Shown piece by piece: positions 50,079 through 62,681 of a stretch of 64,000 nt of DNA. The position numbers and the translations under genes are program-made. Location: positions 620,001 to 684,000 of the forward strand of contig JAEPQZ010000011.1 in the NCBI GenBank assembly GCA_016758905.1, read 5' to 3'. The first letter of the stretch is position 1; the number at the start of each line of letters is the position of its first letter. The DNA is from Umbelopsis isabellina (lineage: Eukaryota; Mucoromycota; Umbelopsidomycetes; Umbelopsidales; Umbelopsidaceae). Under the pieces are notes generated by a model. It was not told the DNA's origin and made no database searches. It was given only the letters and a program-made list of their open reading frames with translations.

Positions 50079-53000
50079 CTAGTTCCATCCTCCGCCATCA
50101 AATCCAACAAAGCCCTAAGCATCAAAATGGGAGAAATCGGAACAAGTTAGCAACAAAGCAAAAAAGTCATATGTATGGCGTTACCAGAAAAATGACGAAA
50201 ATTCTCAATGCCAATCCAATTTCAATGCAACCAAACACTTACCGTTAGAAGAAATACTGGGAAGAAAGCCTTCTGCTCAATTTGTGAGCACCCTGTCAGT
50301 GGAAGGTTTATTTTAGTCTCATTCGCCATATGGGTACACAAAACCTATGGCATGGGGATTGTTTACTTACAGTTCCAGGCGGACGTTAGTCTACCATCAA
50401 TACAGCTGCCTGCATCATAAAAGTTGTCCGCTCCAGAACCATCGAATGCACCACGGAAAAAGTTGACTAGATACATTGGTATTAGAGCGATATGATAATT
50501 ATAAAAAACAAATAAGGTATCGTGGTGGATCTCTTCCATTTAGGAAAGTCCTCATCTTGACTGTTTGGCTTTACCCACACCAATGGAAACTGTTGTTGTA
50601 CCTATGATCACTCTCCAATTTACTCTCCCCCATACTGTCTATTTTTTTTTTCTTTCCCTCTCTCCTATTTGTCCTTTGCTTTTTTGATTTCAGAAATGAT
50701 ACATGTACTTACGAAGTATCTCTTTTCTACATTGGTCCGCCCCTCCAAACGTAGTTTGGATATACTGATTAATTCCGTCGTTTTTGCACAAGTCATCTAA
50801 CTTCACCAATGTAAGGATAATAGGATTGAGAATCTTGGCAACTTGATTGTACTTTTTTGGCAGAGTTGGACAAGAAAAATTACGTGTGTGCGTGTGTAAG
50901 CAATACTTTTAGTGACCAGCATCTAGAACAACCTTCAATAGATTCGTATACTCCGAGTGGAGAAAGCATGTAGCCCCATGCCACTTTACCTACCTTGTCA
51001 ATAAACATAAGTGCATTCGGCACGTTCTTGTCCCCAAGATGGATAACACTGCTACCTATCCATGCCTTTGCCTTTTTTTGTGCCTTGTACAGCGTGCGAT
51101 GCATCTCACGACCAATAGCGGGGCAAGGCTGCATGCGTTGAACACCTTGGCCAGTATCCATTAACTTGTAAACATTATGGCTGTTCAGGAGATCCTGGTC
51201 AGCCAAACTCCAAAGCATAAACATCTCATGCAAAATTTCTCTCCAGAGCATGAGAGTTTGATTCACATATGTATATTGTGTAGAGTGATCGTGACTAAGA
51301 CGATGCCCCGAGCGCCCGGCAGAAATGGACAGGGAATATCCGGGTTCAAACTCATCCGCTTGGAAATATCTTTGCAAGTATTCCAACATCTTTTCACAAG
51401 GATGCCTAGGTAATGGAATGAAGGTGAGAAATATGTACATAAAACCCCACCAATATTTTGTCATGTATTGTTTTCATTTCAGTTGATGACAAAAATGGCT
51501 GTTTCGATTTTGGTGATCTCTTACCTATTAGCTCGAAGATAGGCATTATTGTCACCAATACTATACAGACAATGCCGGATTTCGTCTGCAGACAAATTCG
51601 AGTGCCTATATTTCTTACTCAGTTGCTCTATTGATCTTTCTTTTCGCTTTATCTCTGACTGGATTTGCATCCTTGTTTTGCCTGTGGGAACTATTTCCAT
51701 CGTGGCCAACAAGATAATCTCGTTCTTTAAAACATCCAATCCATTACGTTCTTTCAGAAAACTGTAAACTGTCTTGATGGGTATGACACAGCTAAACCCA
51801 AGCATCTCTTCGACTTCTGGGATCGCTGAATCCTGCAAGAATAAATCCAACCCCCCAAAAGTGTTAGTTTGGCGCTCACATTGAAATAGCCACATCACGA
51901 GGCTGATTATTTGTGTCAAAATGATACATCACTCACCATTAGCATGTACATTAATTTACCGTAGGCTGATCGCATCTTTTCGGGATTCATGATCTTATGT
52001 CTATAACCGTTTTTGTTAGCTTGTTTGCAAACAACATCCTTGGCATCGCTTGATCATATATACCTTCGTCCTATTTCAAAGATCTTTTGGAAGAACTCTT
52101 CATTTTGTTCAAATGTTCTATCTGTAAACAATTCCTGACCGCGTTTGTAGTCGCAAGCCGTAACGAGCCCCGATAATATGGCACATATATCTTTGATTTG
52201 AGCAACAATTCGTTTGGCCTTGCTCTTGTGAGTAAGCCCATCCACGCGATCTGTATGAATAAGGACGATAAATGACTACTTCGGCTTTTCTGTGAAATAT
52301 GCTTTGTAACATATTGCACCGAAAAGGTTTAAAAAAAAAAAAGAAAGAAAGCATACCAGTATATTCGGAGACGTTGAGAACAGCTTCAAGTCTTTCGAGA
52401 ATGGCGGGTTAGCTAAACCAACAATATTAATCTGATAAAATCAACATCATCACTCCATTCTTACAGTCTCAAATATTTCCTCTCGTCCAAGGAAAGTCGC
52501 AATGGTATATATTTTGCTCTTAAATCCGCAATTTAGAAAGATGTTTACTGCCGCTTTAACTTTCACAATCTTTTTAAACACTTACTTGTGGACCATGATT
52601 TCCTCAAATGTCGGGCCAGTAGCCGCCTTTTGCTCTGGCGGTAACATTTTTCCTATGACAGAATCCTCGCCATCCTTTTTTGCTAAAGTTTACTATGGTG
52701 TATGGCGACAATTTCTGTTTTGTTGATAGATCGACGCTTACCTCAGCCGCGGATTCACCACTTACAGAACGACGTTTTCCATTCTCCTCCCCACCATTTG
52801 TCTCACTAATTTGGCTAGCTGTATGGGTTGCTCTTTTGCCCGTTCGATGAATCATACCTTATATGAGTTCAGTTTAAGCAAAGTTGCATAACGCAAGTTG
52901 TTTCTAGAACTTTTAGATTCCTACCATGGCACACTTCACAAAAGTCTTCGTTACATTGTTGACAATGCACAGATGCCTTGAGATGGTGATTGGTCAGGCT

Positions 53001-53189
53001 TACGTATGCATAAGTCGCTGGTGATTGAGCGTCAATTACCTCCTGATCCTTGCATTCAACACAGAACCCTGGAAGAGCTTCTTCTATGATTTCAGTATCG
53101 TCATCGATCCGTCGATCCCCCATTGCTTCAACAGCCAAAAGCTTTTCGGACAATATGTCCTCCAGCTCTGGTCGGTGCTGAGCTGGCAT
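50079..53189 (-). CDS. B-box zinc finger plus DUF2009 (UPF0652) protein
   Basis: Thirteen exons in transcription order 53189-52925, 52857-52742, 52674-52586, 52518-52465, 52391-52357, 52250-52064, 52000-51937, 51832-51525, 51405-50994, 50851-50713, 50466-50371, 50292-50243, 50114-50079 give about 616 residues with consistent phases. Near the N-terminus a B-box-like zinc module (CVECKDQ, CQQCNEDFCEVCHG, then IHRTGKRATHTAS) spans about 43-105. From about 155 the conserved DUF2009/UPF0652 region follows: PLRLSLDERKYLRLLEAVL, RRLYSIGDN-type stretch HCLYSIGDNNAYLRANR, SAGRSGHRLSHDHSTQY, DTGQGVQRMQP, IGSSVIHLGDKNVPNALMF, ending GFVGFDGGGWN. The family is widespread in fungi, plants and protists; its function is not established to my knowledge. 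Six coding exons are 64 nt or shorter. It is transcribed divergently from the DFGDF-rich gene. Confidence 0.87.
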
Positions 53190-53982
53190 AGTCTAAAGTC
53201 TCTTTGCTAACTACTGAAAGTGCGTAAACGACTGAAAGCCTCTCTTGCCTGTCAGTGCAGAAGTATGCTTGTGTCTAGAAAGCCGTCACAAACTCAACCT
53301 TCACTGCTTCATCAATGCAATATAAAAATGAACAATATTTTGCGCATTACTGAAGACTGTACAAGATAACGATGTTCAATAGAGGAAATCTAGACTAGTA
53401 TGACTGCAGACATCTCTGTCATTGTAACCTCTTCGAGTCCGATATAAGTGAGGCTGTAAGCTTTTTTTAGATAAAGGTTCTTTTGCTGCTTAACTCCAAG
53501 ACTGTTTAACAGTATGCCCTTATACTATCATTTATTGCCAATTCAATTTAAGTAAATGCTACAGGTGTAGTATGGCATGCTTGATCCGTGGTTGCCGAAG
53601 TAATAATTGATAACTCTTTGTATTTATGCGCTGGTCTTTAAATTGGTCGCGTTTTTCAATGAAAGGCACAGTATACAAAGCGATATGATTTCTATTCGTG
53701 TAGCCATATATATGACAGAGATGAGGGGCACTTTCTGTATCGTTTTTTAAGTATTCTCATATATGTTTGCTACCGGGCTTGGTTGATATAGCGTTCATCG
53801 GCATTATGTTCATCCGGTTTGTTAGGCTAGGGTTTGTGGCTGTAAAGGTTGGCTGCTCGCTTTCCCATCTTCAACGAACTGGTTCGCACATTTGACTCTG
53901 CCGATCTCATATATTGAAACGACTAACATCAGATTCTGGGGAAATCTGAAAGTAAAGACGGCTACTCGTATTTTTTTGCAAC
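53190..53982. other. divergent promoter region, no gene seen
   Basis: About 0.8 kb between the DUF2009 gene (minus) and the DFGDF-rich gene (plus). AT-rich, no supported gene. Confidence 0.5.
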
Positions 53983-56900
53983 ATGGAGTTGCCGGACTCT
54001 GCCCAAAACTCTGCCACTACTAATGCAGACGAAACCAATACTGAGGTCGAGTGGGGCGATCAACAAGACTTTGATAACGACTTTGGCAATTTCAATCAAT
54101 TCGGTGAAGAAGATGATGATTTTGGTGATTTCGCTGCTGGCACAGCCGAGGCTTTGCATTTTGAAGGCGGATTTGAAGGACCAAGTGCATATGTAGATGT
54201 ACTACCAGATACCCAGTCAGTCAGCCACGATCTGGTTGGCCAAGCTCCGCAAACGTCACGAAGTCTTGATAAGCATATTGATGCAGATTTCTTGAAAGAG
54301 GAATCTGATGCGTATTTGAAATTATATGCTCAGGAATCGAACAATTCTGCAAAGACAAGCTTACATCGAAGTGAAACAATTCAATTCGATGATGTTAAGC
54401 ATGACCACATTGAGCCGCATCGCTCAGAGGATGATGATGTTTCGGTAAATCTTGATAGGGACAATCATAATGCTGCAGATGACAATTCGGAAAGTGAGCG
54501 AGACATTGCACACAAATCTCAGACTGACTGTCGAGGCAGTCTGAACTTGGAGACAGCTGCGGATGATATTATGATGATCAAGATCGATACAACAACAGAC
54601 GATGTCTCAACTGACTGTGCTGGAGAATCAAGGCCAGCCAACAATACAGTCATTCAGAGTATCAGTCGTGTATCTGTATTAGAAAATGATTTCGCAATTC
54701 CCAGTGATGAACATCACAATGACGAACATTCTCAATTCAGAGTCCATGATGTGCACGATGAGCAACACATCAACCCGGAAGTTGATGCAGTGATTCCCAA
54801 TGGCGTTAAGATGAAAGATGTGATATCTCCAGAGCTCAATAAGAACGAAAACTCTGAGACAGAGGCAGAGGTAACTGTGGATCTATCTACCAATTCTATT
54901 GGCAAGAAAGATGTCGACGATTTTGCAGAATTTAGCGACACAAATGGTACAGCAGGCATTTCGGATATCAACGATACCGAGGATACAGTTGGATTCGAGC
55001 ATTCCGATGATACTATAAACACAGACGATTTTGAATTTACAAATGATGATGACGATGATGATGGGTTTGGTGATTTTGGGGACGCTGAAGCTACAGATGA
55101 GTTCGGCGATTTTGGTGATGTAGAGGAGGATCAAAGCCTGGAGAATGGTTGGGAAGGTTCGCCTCCTATATCGATGACAGCTCATGGGGAAAATGAAATG
55201 AAGAAGCCCTCCATACCATTAGATTTGCAAAGCCTCATTGTAAGGACACAACCTTTATAGAACGTTCTCTATACCTGACTATACCTTACCAATCATTATT
55301 ACAGCTATCTGCGAATTTCAAGAAATCTGAAGTTGCAATCTCAGTATGGGATAATGTTCTTGGCTATTTGGTGCCTTTATCTAAAGAGCATGAAAAGACA
55401 ACGACGACAAATGAAACGGAGACAGTGGAAGAATTGGTAAAGAGAGCACATGAGTGAGTAAAAGAACAGATGCAGTATACCATCAGATGCCAGGACTATT
55501 CTGATATATGTGCATTTAAAGATCCCTCTATCCAATTATAACCTGGCACGCTCTCACAGTTAATACGGATGACGATAACGGCATACCAAAGGTTCAATGG
55601 CGGAATTCTAGGATTGAAAAAATGTACTTAGATGCACTTAATGCGTCGAGGGAACCGGTAAGATACTTGTTTTTAAAAGTCGAGAATTTCTGGCATTGTC
55701 AACTGGAAATTAAACACATACTGCAATTTAGAAAATTGCATCTCCAATACCACCCAGCAGAAGCTCTCCCACAGTGAAGCCCGGTAGCTTTTCAGCGACA
55801 AACTCTCCCAAATCTAATGTGGATACGCCAAAAACCAATGTAGATACCCCAGTGATCAAGGTAAAATGATAATAACATATTCTTATGTTGAGACAGCGTA
55901 ACTGACACACAATTCGTAGCAGCCACTTGCACAGAAGGGCCCTGAAGTTGAGACTACTGTCAAAATTGATGAGCCTGTTGAAATCCTAGGTGTCTCTGTG
56001 GCTCAGTCTAATACGGTGCAAGTAGAGTCTAGGAAACCCGAAGAGAAAGTCGCTAAAGTACCCAAAATTACCACGAGCCGCTTACCTGCATCGGATTCAG
56101 CACCTGCTTCTGCAGCGAGTGGCAAAGAATTGTTTCATTTGTCGTCTGTTATGTCACCTCCCCTTGCAAATGACGAAAGTCCTCCTCGACCTGTTCCCAT
56201 TCGACATGCGTCCAGTCCAGCGATACATGCTGAACCCGTGCAACCAACTGTGAATGAAAATACAGCCGTGAGTGCGGTTCGCAAGTCAGACCCCAGAAAG
56301 CGACACACAATGGAAGTCGTACCGCAACAAGCTCGCTCGTCATCCCCACTCTCGCAATCCTTTAAGAACGTGTCTTACTCTCGACCACTAACACCCACAA
56401 AATTTTCGCTACAATCTCAGACTATGAACGAAATTTCTCCTGTTCAATCTCCAAAAATGCCATGGCAATCTTCGCCAAACGCTTCGAGAGACTCCCTTGG
56501 TAGTCCGTCTTTATCGGAACGTATTCAGTCACCTGAATCAGAACGCCTTTCAATGGATTTGGGGCCCATGTCTGAAACATCAAGCCAGCCAGATATTTCT
56601 TCACTCTCGGCGACATCCCCTCCTGCTGTGAAGCCGGAAGTACAGGATTCATGGTTATCTTCCAACGATATTTCATTTCTGGATACTCTCGGAGGACATT
56701 CGGGCAATAAACCAAAAAGCAAACCGAGTTCCCAAAAATTGGGACTGGGTATCTTTGATCTTGATATATTTGAAGCAGCAAATTCTCCAGCACCAAACTC
56801 AAAGCCAAGTTCAACAACATCAGCATGGGATACTATGCAAGATACTAGGCAAAAGCGAGGTCCTGGCTCACAACATGATATTTTTTATGCAAGGCAACCC

Positions 56901-57443
56901 AGTAACGTAATAACCGCTACACTGACAAAATCACCGCCAGCAAGGTCTCCACCTGTAAGGTCTTCACCAGCTAAATCGACGTGGGCAAATCCTGTACGTA
57001 ACCATACAATATCTGGTATTACTACTGCAAGTCAAAAGTCACCTCCTGTACATAGTCAATCGCCACCATCAAATAGTGCCTTTAATGGGTTTGGAGATTT
57101 TGGAGATTTTTCGAGTTCAATGGTGCAAACACAGCCAGTATCTTCGCCGCCATCGGATTCTCGATGGGATGTATTTAGATCTGCCTCATTGTCAGGTAGT
57201 TTATCAGAATGGTCCACTGAGCTGACAACTCCAAAATCACCGCCAAAACACCGAGAGAGCAATGCATCAAACTCGCTCAATGTGGTTAAAACTGAAAGTA
57301 TTATAAGAAGCGACGACGATGAATTCGGCGACTTCTCTACTGCAGAAGGTGATGGGTTTGGAGACTTTGGGTCTGCCACAACTACATGGGATCCAAATCA
57401 AGCATACCAATTCCCATCAGATCCTTCCAAAGGATGGATATAA
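53983..57443 (+). CDS. large acidic protein with repeated DFGDF motifs (aftiphilin-like?)
   Basis: Five exons (53983-55239, 55305-55453, 55522-55657, 55732-55860, 55920-57443) give about 1064 residues. The chain is acidic and Ser/Pro-rich and mostly disordered. Short motifs of the type DFGDF/FGDFG recur at both ends and in the middle (near residues 30-50, 355-380, 915-925 and 1040-1060), matching the acidic FGxF/DFGDF peptides that bind AP-1 gamma-ear and GGA-ear domains, as in aftiphilin and gamma-synergin. An ordered central segment (about 420-515) reads VAISVWDNVLGYLVPL and ITWHALTV, then VQWRNSRIEKMYLDAL, and may be a folded trafficking domain. I therefore infer a clathrin/AP-1 adaptor accessory protein of the trans-Golgi/endosome route. 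A specific family cannot be stated with certainty. Confidence 0.75.
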
Positions 57444-57744
57444 CTTGATTTAAATGATTTGTAATATAGTCTGGTTTTCTTGGTTACATTATGATAAAAA
57501 AACACTTTTGTCACACTCATTTTGTAATACTCAATTTCTTGAAAGAGAGAAAAGCGATTGTATTATATAGCCGTACATGCATTCGCATGTTAGTGCCGTA
57601 AGCGATGGTGAAGTGTCAAAAAAGTGTAGTGATAGTAATGAGTTGATTAGTAACTAACTTGGTTCACATAGTGTCAAAACTGGGTTTGGAAGACTAAAGC
57701 TTTTTCCAACGACCAAATTAAAGCTAGTATGAAATAATGGCATT
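57444..57744. other. convergent 3' flanks, no gene seen
   Basis: Spacer between the DFGDF-rich gene (plus) and the GH9 gene (minus). Nothing else is seen. Confidence 0.5.
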
Positions 57745-60404
57745 TTACAAGGCGAAGAGGGAAACAATACACGTGGCAACGGTAATGTAAAGAACAGGCA
57801 GAATGTGATGTGAGGCTTCGGAAGTGCTGGATTGGGAAGACTTGGCTCCACTTGAACTTGCTGAAGAATTGCTTGAAGTTTGATTGACCATCTGTTTGTT
57901 GTTAGACTGGAACAAGGTAACAGCATAATTACAGTTGGCTGTGTTACAAGTGTGATAACAATCATCAGATGGCCAGTTGGGTTTGGCACTAGCATTAGGA
58001 TGGCTCCATCCGAGATCCAAACTACAGTCTGAGAAAGCCTTGAAATTATCTTGTCCATACCAGTCAATCAGACCGGCAAGAAGACCAATAATACCGGCGG
58101 ACGAATCCTGAGTAGCTTCACTATACTGATATAACTGGTGGTCATCCTGATAATGATCCTGTGTGTCTGGTCCAGATACAATAGCTCCATACGCTATTCT
58201 ACGATTATCGGTCAATCCCGACAAAAAGTCATTTTCGATTGTCTCCAAAGTCTGATTGTACAATGGACTATCGTCGTATGGGTTGTATGAACTGATGTGA
58301 TTGAGACGCAAAGGATAGGTATTATTCATTCCTACCATGAACGAATAGCCCTTTTCACCAAAGACATAGTTGACTTGTTGAGTACAGAAATTGAACATCT
58401 CAATGGAATAAGGATCTTGGTAACCAATAATCTTGGCCATGGTGACCATGTCCATGCATGCATTCATGTCCAACGCAATAGTGCCCCAATACCTTGGTAA
58501 GTTCAGTTCAAAAATAGAAATCGGTTTGAGCAAATTGCCTAATTCAGCATAAATACTAATTTTAAAATATTGAAATCACTTACTCCGGGAAAGCCAAACC
58601 CAACGGGGTTTGATTGAAACTTTGAGTTGGACCAGGCAGATATTGACCAGCAAAAGCTTTGAAGTTGGTCAAATACGTGGCATCTTTGGTGAGGTTGTAC
58701 AGCAGAACGTGCAAATGTCCACCCTGTGAATCCCACGATTCCTCACTCCAGGCATTTTGACCATCATTGCTATTGTAATAGGTAATGGAATCGTTCAGAT
58801 ACGTAGATTGATTGGTGTTCATATACAACAATGCAGCTGCTAAGGAGATATCATCTATGAAACAAAGCAAACCGATTAGGATTGGGTTGAGGGTAACAGA
58901 AATTTTTACATTTCGCGATCCATTACCTGCAACAGATGATGAGGGATACCAGCCTGCAGCAGCGTACCAAGAGCTATTTGCTGTTGTTCAAAACACATCG
59001 ATGGTTTTAGTATTACACAAGTCTAGACTGAAGTGGCATGAAGACATGCGTGACTTACCATTTCCAGAATTGTTGGCTATGTTATACGAAGCAGGATATT
59101 GCTTTGCATAAGAATACATTGATTCAGCGTGTGACAGACAAAGATCAGCATATGTGGAGTTGTACTCTCTAAAGATGATGGAGCCCGCAGCCAAAGCAGC
59201 GGCTGACTCTGCCACGATATCGCCACATGGAGTAGCTGGGGTGCAGTACAATACAGGATGCCAATATTGTTCGGGCATGCGTTGCTCAAATGTTTCCTAA
59301 TGAATGAGCTGGTTAGTGCAAATACTTTTCGAATTGTTTCACGCGCTCTGGGTTTGCAGTGAAAACACTTACTGGGGCCAAGCTATAAAATCACAATATT
59401 TGCAATGCTAACTTAGTAACAGCAAAAAACAATTCATTAAATTGCATGAATTTTTCACTCACTAGTAAGCAAAATCAATATCGTCGTTATCTCCAATTCC
59501 TGATATTCCAAGTTGGCCGACAAAGGTTGTGTCATTAATGTGTGCGTTGATGAGATAGTCAGTTCCCCATTTGACAGTAGTCAGTGCTTGATTCTACCAT
59601 CGCCATAAATATTAGCCTAATATTGACCAGTTGTGTCGATAATAAAAATAGAATTATATATACGCACCAGTTCGTTTCCCTGTGAAAGAATATCCTTGTA
59701 CCATATAACGTTATAAGCTAATTGGGTTACGGTCCAAGCCAGAGCTAATGTGGTGAAATGAGATTTGGGTGTGAAATTAACGGAGATACGTGGTTAGGTT
59801 TAGGTTCGTTTCAAGATTTTTTTTCAAACTGTCTGATTTGACACTGCAGCCTTATTGGCATGAGCTTGGCAGATTACTTACGAAGACCCCATTTCATAGT
59901 ATTCGCTGCTTCATACCAAGCTCCAGAAAGATCAGCACCGTTGTCGGCTTTGCATACTTTGCACGAATCGCTGCGCCAGGCTAAACGTTGAGTTGGAATT
60001 GGTCCGCTACGCTGAGCTTCGTACCTATCAATTTGTGTGACATTCAGAGAAAATAGCTGTGTTACCAAACGGGAAAGTACATCATCCCAATCTTCCCCAA
60101 ATTTTTCTCCAGTCTCTTACCAGAGATATGCCTTGTGAATACCTTCATAGTAATTGGCAAATGGAGGATGGGGTGCTTGGTAATACGGCGAAGTTCTAGG
60201 TGCTGGAGCGCCTGTCTGCGAAATGATCGGGTCGCCAGCAACAGGTTTGTCGAGAGGTGGTGCTTCGCTACCAGTTAAACTGCTACCACTCTTACGTTTC
60301 ATCAGCTTTCCGGTCGAGGCCACTCTTCGTTCGGGGAGAGCATCAACAAAATTGGTCGCAACCAAGCCTGCCACTGCTAATTTCAGGGCAAAAAAGTTGA
60401 CCAT
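57745..60404 (-). CDS. GH9 (endoglucanase-like) secreted, probably GPI-anchored protein
   Basis: Nine exons in transcription order 60404-60121, 60024-59882, 59744-59668, 59593-59463, 59382-59373, 59296-59059, 58980-58927, 58854-58584, 58492-57745 give about 651 residues. A signal peptide (residues 1-22, FFALKLAVAGLVATNFVDA) and a hydrophobic end after a Ser-rich stretch (VLYITVATCIVSLFAL) suggest a GPI anchor. GH9 landmarks are YEAQRSGPIPTQRLAWRSDS, DLSGAWYEAAN, PCGDIVAESAAALAAGSIIF, YSFMVGMNNTYPLRLNH and YGAIVSGPDTQDHYQDD, with the acid Glu near 528. At the base position the usual DAGD reads EAAN (133-136), so Asp to Asn at the catalytic base. Exon 5 is a 10-nt micro-exon. GH9 enzymes cut beta-1,4-glucans; here activity is doubtful and a cell-wall role is possible. 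A TATA box precedes the start. Confidence 0.88.
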
Positions 60405-62681
60405 CTTTATCAAAGGGATGAAATGGAAAAGATAATCGAGAAAGTTAAATGAAAAGACGGTAAAACGGACAGAGACCCGATTTTCAACAAATGAAAAATA
60501 GGGATTGCTTGCTTTTATATACGTTACCCATGTTCTGGCGCTCAATCCACTCTCAACTTGTTTTTCTTATTAGGGAACACAAAAATTGTTAGGTGATTTG
60601 GAGTCAACATCTATATGAGGAACAGCGCTAAAACTAATTATAAGTATGAAATATCATGCTCAACGAGCTCTAGTTGGCAAACAATACCACATATTGTGGG
60701 AGAAACCAAAGAGATTATTGACGGCCCTTTGAATTTTTGGGTTGTCAACCAAAATGTCCGTCTCACTGACGCACATTCTGCGATGTTGAGTGGCGTTTAG
60801 CCCTGCTGATCGCCCGTTGCCAATTGTGTGGTAGAGATTTTTGATGATTTTTTTATAGCAATAAAGTTCTCTTTTTTTAACCCAACTGAAACAGCATATA
60901 TATGCTACTTCCCACTGTTTGTTTTTCATATTTTGACAACACTGACACTGTCAAAAGCAGTTAGTGAAGTAGGAAACATAAGACATGTATATGTGTAGAG
61001 TCTATAACTTTCTTAATCATCGATGGAAATTGGCAGAAATTATTATCCAAAAATGTTGTTGCTGCACGTTTTTTACAAATCCTCGTAAGCATAACAGCAA
61101 TTGACAAAATATTGCGCGTCCCATTTCTATTCCTCGGAGATAGTTGAGCGCGCAGAGTGTTTTGAAAGCCGTTTGCCGGCCCCCCATCCTTTTGCGCTTG
61201 CTTCTTGACATTCCTTTTAACCGGGATTCTTCTACCGCACTTCACAAATACGAATGTTACATGATAATGTCTTGCATGCAAATAGCTTAACATTTTTTTC
61301 ACTTGAGATTTATGTGTGCTTGAGGTTCGGTCAAAAAAATTCATTTGCGGCAAAATTTTATGAGAGGCTTTGACATTCCTTGGCAACAGCCTTTTCCAAA
61401 TGCCTCTTTAGGTTGAACGAGCATCAAGTGATCAGTATTTTGATGCATGAACAGCTGGATTCAGCAACTATACCATTTTGCTATTGTTTTCCCCTCTGTG
61501 GCCAGGCACATTTTCCCCGATGGCATACTAATCAGGAAATAGCCATGTTTCATCATGGGCTGCTCGAACGTTACACGCCGCTTGCCAATCGCTGGTTGTG
61601 GATACGGCTCACATCCGCTGCAGAGTTTGCCACACATAAGATTTTTCACCAGCCGGGAAAAAGAGGTACAAAGGTACTAACCTACTTTTTTTAAGGTTTT
61701 CTGTTTCCATTGACTTTGGTGTACACAGATTGTACTCAATATCTAGATATTCGATACGAAAGATAAGTCTGTTTAAAAAGTGCAGCGCAGCAACGCAAAA
61801 AAAAAAAGAGCAAAAATGGAACGCAGCATGGAGATCTTTAAATATGCGCAGCCACTCAAGTCAGCAAAAAATATCGAAAGTGCAGAAGAGTTTCAAAAAA
61901 AAAAAGGAGATGAGAGCCTTTCCGTTTGTTGCGTTATTTTCATTTCTTCATATTGGGTAAAAAATAAAATCGTATGCAGTGGCGTAGAAAGGGTACTGGG
62001 CTGTACATGCTGATGGATTTGACAAGCGTGCTTTTCACAAAATGACTTTCTGGGGTATAGATGCGTTCCCAATGAATACTGATATTTCGATGAAAGAATC
62101 GGTACTGACAGATTGTTAACCAGGTTGACAATCTGGCATGGAACGGGTGTGGGTCGATATTTCAACCACTTAACGGATCGTTGGTGAGTTGACAGTTGAG
62201 TGCATGTTCAGCCACGAAAATCACGAAACATTGAGAAAATAAACATCTTGAACATCATTCCCTAGAGCGATCCTCTAGACGATCCCCAATACATGAGTCA
62301 ATTTGGTATCAATTTAGCGGGCTTATACACGTCCCCGATCGACCCCTTGTCAAAAGTGTCGCATTGAGTTAATATTGAGCAAAGCATGTGTTAGCCCATC
62401 AACTCATTACGTACATCAGGCTGAGCGGCGGGCACTCTTGGCATTTCATATTCTCGACCCTTTTTTTTGCGTTACTCTGCATTTTTTCAGTCATCTTCTG
62501 CTATCTACTAAAGGCAGCTCAATGGAGGGAACAACTAAAGATCTTTATAATCAAGTGTCATTATAATAATTACAGGAAATGAAACAGGAAAGCAATGCAA
62601 ATGCAATTGAAACAAAAAACGAGTAAAAGTACAAGCATCATAATAACAGTAACGCAACCAGCAAAGTTTCTACCTGCTAGT
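60405..62681. other. 2.3-kb gene-free stretch
   Basis: Lies upstream of the GH9 gene and downstream of the BST1-like gene. Apart from the GH9 promoter at the left end no gene is supported. Two open frames facing apart (minus 60961-61386 and plus 61380-61694) have no recognisable content. AT-rich with short A and T runs. Confidence 0.5.
60511..60521 (-). promoter_or_regulatory. TATA box of the GH9 gene
   Basis: On the minus strand this reads TATATAAAAGC, about 107 nt upstream of the GH9 start codon at 60404. Confidence 0.45.

Noticed and set aside
52357-52518. Suspected frameshift or broken exon in the DUF2009 gene
   Set aside because: A first reading frame (REEIFET, then PAILERLE preceded by a stop) seemed to need a frameshift. 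Using AAG acceptors at 52519 and 52392 gives a continuous frame, correct phases and a sequence that fits the family, so no break is needed.
60961-61694. Two open frames facing apart (141 and 104 codons)
   Set aside because: No recognisable motif, no splice or promoter pattern, and composition like AT-rich non-coding DNA. I leave them as chance frames.
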